A stretch of DNA of 55,211 bases, from contig NZ_JAKZKX010000017.1 of the NCBI RefSeq assembly GCF_022808715.1, positions 29,494 through 84,704 of the forward strand. Direction: 5' to 3'. A program made the position numbers and the translations under genes. This stretch comes from Fundidesulfovibrio agrisoli (GTDB lineage: Bacteria > Desulfobacterota > Desulfovibrionia > Desulfovibrionales > Desulfovibrionaceae). The notes beneath the pieces are model-generated. The model had not been told where the DNA came from and made no database searches. It saw only the letters and a list, made by a program, of their open reading frames with translations. Below are positions 51,897-55,211 of the stretch, in pieces (positions within the stretch are counted from its first letter, which is position 1; the number at the start of each line of letters is the position of its first letter).

Positions 51897-52730
51897 ATGC
51901 GGGTCATTTCATCCCAAAGCGTCGAGGACGCCGTGGCCGGGCTGTGCGTCACGGCCAACCGGCACCTGCCGCCGGACGTGCGCCGGGCCTTCCTGCACCG
52001 CCAGGCCGCCGAAAGCCCGCTGGGCAGAGAGGCCCTGCGCCAACTGCTGGACAACGCCGAACTGGCCGGGCAGCTGGGCCTGCCCCTCTGCCAGGACTGC
52101 GGGTTGGCCGTGTTCTTCGTGGAGCACGGCGAGGACGCGCGCGTTCAAGGCCTGCCGGTGCGCGAGGCCGTCAACCGGGGCATGGTCCGGGGCTACCGCG
52201 AAGGCTACCTGCGCAAGTCCACCTGCGACCCCTTCACCCGCGACAACCCCGGGGACAACTCCCCGGCCGTGGTGCATTTCGACATGGTGCCCGGCGATAC
52301 GCTGCGCATCTCCATGATGGTCCAGGGCGCAAGCGCGGAGTATTCCCGCGCCGCCATGCTGGACCCGGCCCTGGGCGTGCAGGGCGTGCGCGAGTTCGCC
52401 ATCCGTGGCGTGGCCGAGGCCTGCCGGGGCGTGTGCGCCCCCATGGTGGTCGGCCTCGGGGTGGGCGGCAGCTTCGAGTGGGCCGCGCAGGCTGCCGCTC
52501 GCGCCCTGCTGCGCCCGCTGGACATCGAGAACCCCGACCCCTTCCTGGCCGGGCTGGAGCAGTCCCTCACACAGGCCGCGAACCGGCTGGGCGCAGGGCC
52601 GCTGGGCCTGGGCGGGGCCACGACCTGCCTGGGCGTGAGCGCCCTGGCCGCGCCCTGCCACCCCGGCACCCTGCCCGTGGCCCTGGCCATCCAGTGCCAC
52701 TCGGCCCGGCGCGGGGAGGTGACGCTGTGA
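51897..52730 (+). CDS. Class I fumarate hydratase / tartrate dehydratase alpha subunit
   Basis: The 277-aa protein matches the alpha subunit of two-subunit, oxygen-sensitive Fe-S hydratases. It shows PLCQDCGLAVFFVEHG, FTRDNPGDNSPAVVHFDMVPGDTLRISMMVQGASAEYSRAAML, GVCAPMVVGLGVGGSFEWAAQAA and GGATTCLGVSALAAPCHPGTLPVALAIQCH. Several cysteines are in place to bind the 4Fe-4S cluster. Length fits two-subunit fumarase (about 280 aa) better than TtdA (about 300 aa). Adjacent transport suggests use of an imported hydroxy-acid or fumarate. AAGGAGA precedes the ATG, and the beta gene overlaps by 4 bases. Confidence 0.9.
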   Translation: MRVISSQSVEDAVAGLCVTANRHLPPDVRRAFLHRQAAESPLGREALRQLLDNAELAGQLGLPLCQDCGLAVFFVEHGEDARVQGLPVREAVNRGMVRGYREGYLRKSTCDPFTRDNPGDNSPAVVHFDMVPGDTLRISMMVQGASAEYSRAAMLDPALGVQGVREFAIRGVAEACRGVCAPMVVGLGVGGSFEWAAQAAARALLRPLDIENPDPFLAGLEQSLTQAANRLGAGPLGLGGATTCLGVSALAAPCHPGTLPVALAIQCHSARRGEVTL

Positions 52731-53284
52731 TCCGCACCCACGCCCTGTCCACGCCCCTCAGCGCCCAGGCCGCCTCGGAGCTGCGCAGCGGCGACGTGGC
52801 CTACCTCACGGGCTTCCTGCTGGCGGGGCGCGAACCGGCCCACCAGCGCCTCCTGGAGGATCTGGAGCGCGGCAGCCCCCCGGTGGAGCTGGAAGGGGCC
52901 GTGATCTACTACGTGGGCCCCAGCCCCATGACCCCGCAACGGCCCATCGGCGCGGCCGGGCCCAGCTCCGCCTGGCGCATGGACCCCTACACGCCGCGCC
53001 TGCTCCAGGCCGGAGTGCGAGCCACCATCGGCAAGGGCGCGCGCGGCCCCGAAGTGCTCACTGCCATGCGCCTTCACGGGGCCGTGTACCTCGCCGCCAC
53101 GGGAGGTGCCGGGGCCCTGCTCTCGCTGTGCGTGCGGGAGGTCAGCATCGCGGCCTACCCGGAACTCGGGCCAGAGGCCCTGCACCTGCTGCGCGTGGAA
53201 AAGTTCCCCCTGACGGTGGTCAACGACAGCCTGGGCGGCGAACTCTACGCAGCGCCGGACCTGGACGCCGCCCTTCACGGCTAG
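52727..53284 (+). CDS. Class I fumarate hydratase / tartrate dehydratase beta subunit
   Basis: The 185-aa protein is the partner swivelling domain: LRSGDVAYLTGFLLAGREPAHQRLLEDL, GAVIYYVGPSPMTPQRPIGAAGPSSAWRMDPYTPRLLQAGVRATIGKG and GAVYLAATGGAGALLSLCV. GTG 52727 overlaps the alpha stop with GGGGAGG just before it. Together with alpha it should hydrate fumarate to malate or dehydrate tartrate. Sequence alone does not settle the substrate. Confidence 0.9.
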   Translation: MIRTHALSTPLSAQAASELRSGDVAYLTGFLLAGREPAHQRLLEDLERGSPPVELEGAVIYYVGPSPMTPQRPIGAAGPSSAWRMDPYTPRLLQAGVRATIGKGARGPEVLTAMRLHGAVYLAATGGAGALLSLCVREVSIAAYPELGPEALHLLRVEKFPLTVVNDSLGGELYAAPDLDAALHG

Positions 53285-53384
53285 AAGGGCTCCGAACCGA
53301 TCGAAAACCGCCCCGAAGCGGATGCTTTCCGCCCCGCCCCGTGCTATGGGTGCCTAAACAGCATCCGCCGCCCTCGGGGGACCA

Positions 53385-55031
53385 ATGCTCCGACGCTTCT
53401 CCATCTCTGCGCGCCTGTTCGGCCTTGCCGGGCTCGTGCTGCTCTCGGCTGTGGGCACCCTCGTGGTGCTGGGCCTGGCTTCCACGCGCCTGGAAAAGAT
53501 GATGGTCCGGCACACCCAGACCACCCTGCTCGAATCCGAAAAGATCAAGATCAAGGCCCTGACGCACTCCATGTCCCTGGCTCTGGCCAACGCCATGGCC
53601 GACATCCCCGACGAGGCCAAGCGCACCAGGCTGGCCCGCAAGGCCGTGGACCCCGTGCGCTTCGAGGACGACGCCTCCGGCTACTTCTTCATCTACCGGG
53701 GCACCACCAACGTGGCCCTGCCCCCCCGCCCCGAACTGGTGGGGCGCGACCTCAACGACTTCGTGGACCGCAACGGCGTCTACTACGTGCGGGAGCTGGC
53801 CCGCCAGGCCGAGTTGGGCGGCGGTTACGTGCATTACGTCTTCACCAAGCCCGACGGCGTGCTCGAGGAGAAGGTCAGCTACGCCGAGCCCATCCCCGGC
53901 ACGGACCTCTGGATCGGCACCGGGGTCTACCTGGACCGCGTCAACCGGGAGATGCGCTCCATCGCCAACGTGGTCACCGAGCTGTTCGAGACGGTGCTCG
54001 GCGCGGCCGCCGGGGCCACTGTCCTGATGATGGCGCTGCTCTGCCTGGCCTGCCTGGCCATCGCCCACAGCGTGGTGCGTCCGCTGGCGGAAGTGACCGA
54101 CGCGGCCGAGCGCATCGCCGGGGGCGACCTGGACACCCGGCTCTCCGCCGGAGGCCGCGACGAGGCCACCCGGATGCAGGCCGCGCTCAACCGCATGACG
54201 CAGATCCTGCGGCGCAACATCAGCGAGATCGAGGCCCGCCGCCAGGAAGCGGAGGACAAGGCCAACCTGGCCCAGCAGGCCCTGCGCGAGGCCCGCCGCG
54301 CCGGCGAGGAGGTCGTGGTGCAGGTGGCCCGGCGCATCGAGAGCCTGCAGAAGATATCCTCCTCCGTGGCGCACCAGTTGCGCAACCCCACCACCATCAT
54401 CGGCGGCCTGGCCGGGCTGCTGCTCAAGAAGCCCACCCTGCGCGAGCGCTACCTGGACTACCTCGACGGCATCGTGGAGGCCGCCCGGCGCATCGAGCAC
54501 ATCACCGCCGCCGTGAAGGAGTACAGCGCCATCCGCCTGGGCAGGCTCAGCCCCACCTCCGGCGCGGACCTGCTGGAGAAGGCCCGGACAGCCGCCGAGG
54601 CCCTGGCCCAGGCCATGAACAAGCAGGTGGTCTGGACCCTGGAGGACGACGGCTCCGTGGTGCGGGCCGACGCCGAACTGCTGGCGTTGGCGGTGCGGGA
54701 GGTGGCCATCAACGCCGTGGAGGCCCTGGAAAAGGACGAGGGGCACATCGCCATGAGCTCCCGGCGAGAGGAGGAGTGGCTGGTCATCACCGTGCAGGAC
54801 GACGGGCGCGGCATCACCGCCGAGGACATGCTCTACGTGCTGGACCCCTTCCACAGCACCAAGCCCGTGGGCGTGGGCATGGGCCTGACCAAGGCCCAGC
54901 GAATCCTGCAGGAGCACGGCGGCTCCATCAGCGTGGAAAGCTCCCCGGGCAACGGGACCACGGTGCGCATGCGCCTGCGCACGGACCTCAGGGAGCTGCC
55001 CGTGCCCGGCGGGGAGCCGGTGGCCGTGTAG
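53385..55031 (+). CDS. Cache-domain sensor histidine kinase with HAMP
   Basis: The 548-aa membrane kinase has an N-terminal helix (LFGLAGLVLLSAVGTLVVLGL) and a single periplasmic Cache domain (GYFFIYRGTTNVALPPRPELVGRDLNDFVD, YVHYVFTKPDGVLEEKVSYAEPIPGTDLWIGTGVYLD). A second helix (AAAGATVLMMALLCLACLAIAH), HAMP, a HisKA-like helix with SVAHQLRNPTTIIGGL, and HATPase (VREVAINAVEAL, VQDDGRGITAEDMLYVLDPFHSTKPVGVGMGLTKAQRIL) follow. The phospho-His region reads HQLRNP. No regulator gene is adjacent. It begins 100 bases after the fumarase beta gene and may sense a related carboxylate. Confidence 0.9.
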   Translation: MLRRFSISARLFGLAGLVLLSAVGTLVVLGLASTRLEKMMVRHTQTTLLESEKIKIKALTHSMSLALANAMADIPDEAKRTRLARKAVDPVRFEDDASGYFFIYRGTTNVALPPRPELVGRDLNDFVDRNGVYYVRELARQAELGGGYVHYVFTKPDGVLEEKVSYAEPIPGTDLWIGTGVYLDRVNREMRSIANVVTELFETVLGAAAGATVLMMALLCLACLAIAHSVVRPLAEVTDAAERIAGGDLDTRLSAGGRDEATRMQAALNRMTQILRRNISEIEARRQEAEDKANLAQQALREARRAGEEVVVQVARRIESLQKISSSVAHQLRNPTTIIGGLAGLLLKKPTLRERYLDYLDGIVEAARRIEHITAAVKEYSAIRLGRLSPTSGADLLEKARTAAEALAQAMNKQVVWTLEDDGSVVRADAELLALAVREVAINAVEALEKDEGHIAMSSRREEEWLVITVQDDGRGITAEDMLYVLDPFHSTKPVGVGMGLTKAQRILQEHGGSISVESSPGNGTTVRMRLRTDLRELPVPGGEPVAV

Positions 55032-55051
55032 GCGGGGGAATGGGTGGAGGC

Positions 55052-55085
55052 GCCTCCGGCGGCCAAAGGGCCTTCGGCCCTCTGG
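55052..55085. repeat. Second hairpin motif, copy B, next to H4
   Basis: GCCTCCGGCGGC is followed by a CCAAAGGGCC/GGCCCTCTGG stem (one mismatch) with a TTC tip. It has the same plan as copy A beside H2. Its tip differs (CC/GG instead of AG/CT), but the pairing is kept. It lies 22 bases outside the left arm of H4, so relative order and orientation to the hairpin match those of copy A and H2. Confidence 0.8.
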
Positions 55086-55107
55086 ACTCCCGTATAATTG
55101 GGTTTGA

Positions 55108-55198
55108 GTCTCCCAGGTGGCCTGCGGGGGGACGGCGCACGCCGATATATTTGAAGAACATCGTCCTGCGCCGTCCCCCCGCAGGCCACCTTGGAGAC
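55108..55198. repeat. Conserved-apex hairpin H4 (apex in minus orientation)
   Basis: Arms 55108-55139 and 55167-55198 pair over 32 positions with a single mismatch. The 27-base apex contains ATATATTTGAAGAA. Its flanks read CGCCGAT and ATCGTC, closely matching the reverse complement of the H3 apex flanks. The arm sequence is unrelated to those of the other copies. It ends 13 bases before the window end. Confidence 0.92.
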
Positions 55199-55211
55199 AC
55201 CGCGGATCACG

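Overview
The window is about 55 kb of very GC-rich bacterial DNA. Several features suggest a sulfate-reducing deltaproteobacterium of the Desulfovibrionaceae type (inference): an archaeal-style entry to the shikimate pathway fused to a trp operon, a tungsten/molybdenum aldehyde-oxidoreductase-like module, many two-component and cyclic-di-GMP proteins, and an AhcY cluster under an ArsR-methyltransferase regulator. No rRNA, prophage, complete insertion sequence or CRISPR array was seen. One tRNA gene, tRNA-Leu(UAA), is present.

Layout. 1-2107: low-complexity DNA, a small secreted protein and a DUF2334 deacetylase-like protein. 2285-6612: an FdhD-like protein divergent from a YdhY/YdhV-like ferredoxin plus oxidoreductase operon. 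6869-9130: a DUF1254/DUF1214 protein, a decayed stretch and tRNA-Leu. 9208-16779: a phosphodiesterase, a UvrD-like helicase, a SpoIIE-type phosphatase, a Cys-rich small protein and a response regulator in tight order, then a VanX-like dipeptidase and an Ivy-like lysozyme inhibitor.

16831-31522 is the centrepiece: an aromatic amino acid supra-operon. It opens with a classical attenuator whose 29-aa leader peptide carries FFNWFYFWF. It runs ADH synthase, DHQ synthase II, pheA, aroA, tyrA, trpE, trpG, [pentapeptide-repeat gene, DUF2971 gene], trpD, trpC, trpF, trpB, trpA, and ends at a terminator. Two non-biosynthetic genes, the first strikingly AT-rich, split trpG from trpD. The wider gaps in the operon are filled by repeats.

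31537-42358: an EamA transporter, a PaaK-like ligase, an iron-type alcohol dehydrogenase, a cluster of BenE-like permease, ArsR-methyltransferase regulator and AhcY with a palindromic operator, a sensor kinase with an HDOD protein, and a lone CbiC. 42513-55031: a PAS/GAF/GGDEF/EAL protein, YchF, and a periplasmic-sensor kinase with a sigma-54 activator. Their likely target is a DASS transporter plus two-subunit fumarase operon, which has paired palindromic upstream sites and a sigma-54 promoter. A Cache-domain kinase follows.

The most unusual signal is a family of long hairpins at 22291, 22507, 30448 and 55108, with a degenerate fifth near 22371. Their 21-38 bp arms are unrelated between copies but self-complementary, while the AT-rich apex (TTCTTCAAATATAT) is invariant. 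Three of the four lie inside the aro-trp operon. Two, in opposite orientation, have exactly complementary 9-nt loops. Two copies also carry a second conserved hairpin motif on the same side.
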